6,131 nt of DNA, taken from positions 1 to 6,131 of the forward strand of contig JALUWH010000283.1 of assembly GCA_027019685.1 (NCBI GenBank). The letters are read 5' to 3'. A model generated the notes under the pieces. The model was not told where the DNA came from, did not search any database, and saw only the letters and a list, made by a program, of their open reading frames with translations. Origin of the DNA: Ghiorsea sp. (lineage in GTDB: Bacteria > Pseudomonadota > Zetaproteobacteria > Mariprofundales > Mariprofundaceae). Positions 6,060-6,131 of this stretch are shown here, one piece after another (the stretch's first letter is position 1; each line of letters opens with the position of its first letter). The position numbers were made by a program, and so were the translations under genes.

Positions 6060-6131
6060 ATGAATCCATTCCGTGCTAAGCGTATTGCCGACCATTTCTC
6101 CAGCATTGGTACTTTTGCTGTAAATAATCAG
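6060..6131 (+). CDS. Start of a plus-strand gene of unknown function (24 codons)
   Basis: An ATG at 6060 is preceded by a textbook ribosome site AGGAGG (6048-6053) with a six-base spacer, and the frame stays open to the window end. The visible peptide begins MNPFRAKRIADHFSSIG and continues TFAVNNQ. It is basic and polar, with no signal peptide or membrane segment in view. I do not recognise the family from 24 residues. A -10-like TATAAG (6035-6040) lies just upstream but lacks a good -35, and a start there would leave a very short leader. The gene diverges from dat, so it belongs to a different transcription unit. The quality of the ribosome site is the main reason to accept it. Confidence 0.7.
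   Translation, partial: MNPFRAKRIADHFSSIGTFAVNNQ

Overview
The window looks like ordinary chromosomal DNA from a moderately AT-leaning Gram-negative bacterium, most likely a proteobacterium. The pilT-pilU pair of type IV pilus retraction ATPases, Hsp33 with the CXC/CXXC zinc site, and TrmB all fit gamma- or zeta-like proteobacteria. The exact lineage cannot be fixed from the sequence alone. No phage, transposase, CRISPR or toxin-antitoxin gene is visible.

Layout. Every complete gene is on the minus strand, so transcription runs from about 5.7 kb down to position 1. The first block is dat (D-amino acid transaminase), gph-like HAD phosphatase, hslO (Hsp33) and trmB (tRNA m7G46 methyltransferase). 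These genes abut or overlap by 4 and 10 nt, so they very likely form one translationally coupled operon. An 89-nt gap with a plausible sigma-70 promoter then leads into the second block: pilT, pilU (6 nt apart) and, 24 nt further on, a third PilT-family gene cut by the window edge. The third gene is complete at its N-terminus only (108 codons).

The stretch from 5681 to 6059 has no convincing gene. It holds the dat leader and then about 200 bp with three consecutive imperfect hairpins, which could be an intergenic repeat or a structured leader RNA. It ends at a strong Shine-Dalgarno sequence and the first 24 codons of a plus-strand gene of unknown function, divergent from dat.

Functionally, the pil block encodes the hexameric motors that retract type IV pili. 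The dat block is a mixed housekeeping set: D-amino acids for peptidoglycan, metabolite phosphatase, oxidative-stress chaperone and tRNA modification. I did not find a clearly new system. The best second-look items are the third tandem PilT-like ATPase, the hairpin-rich intergenic region, and sequence motifs shared between the two promoter regions.
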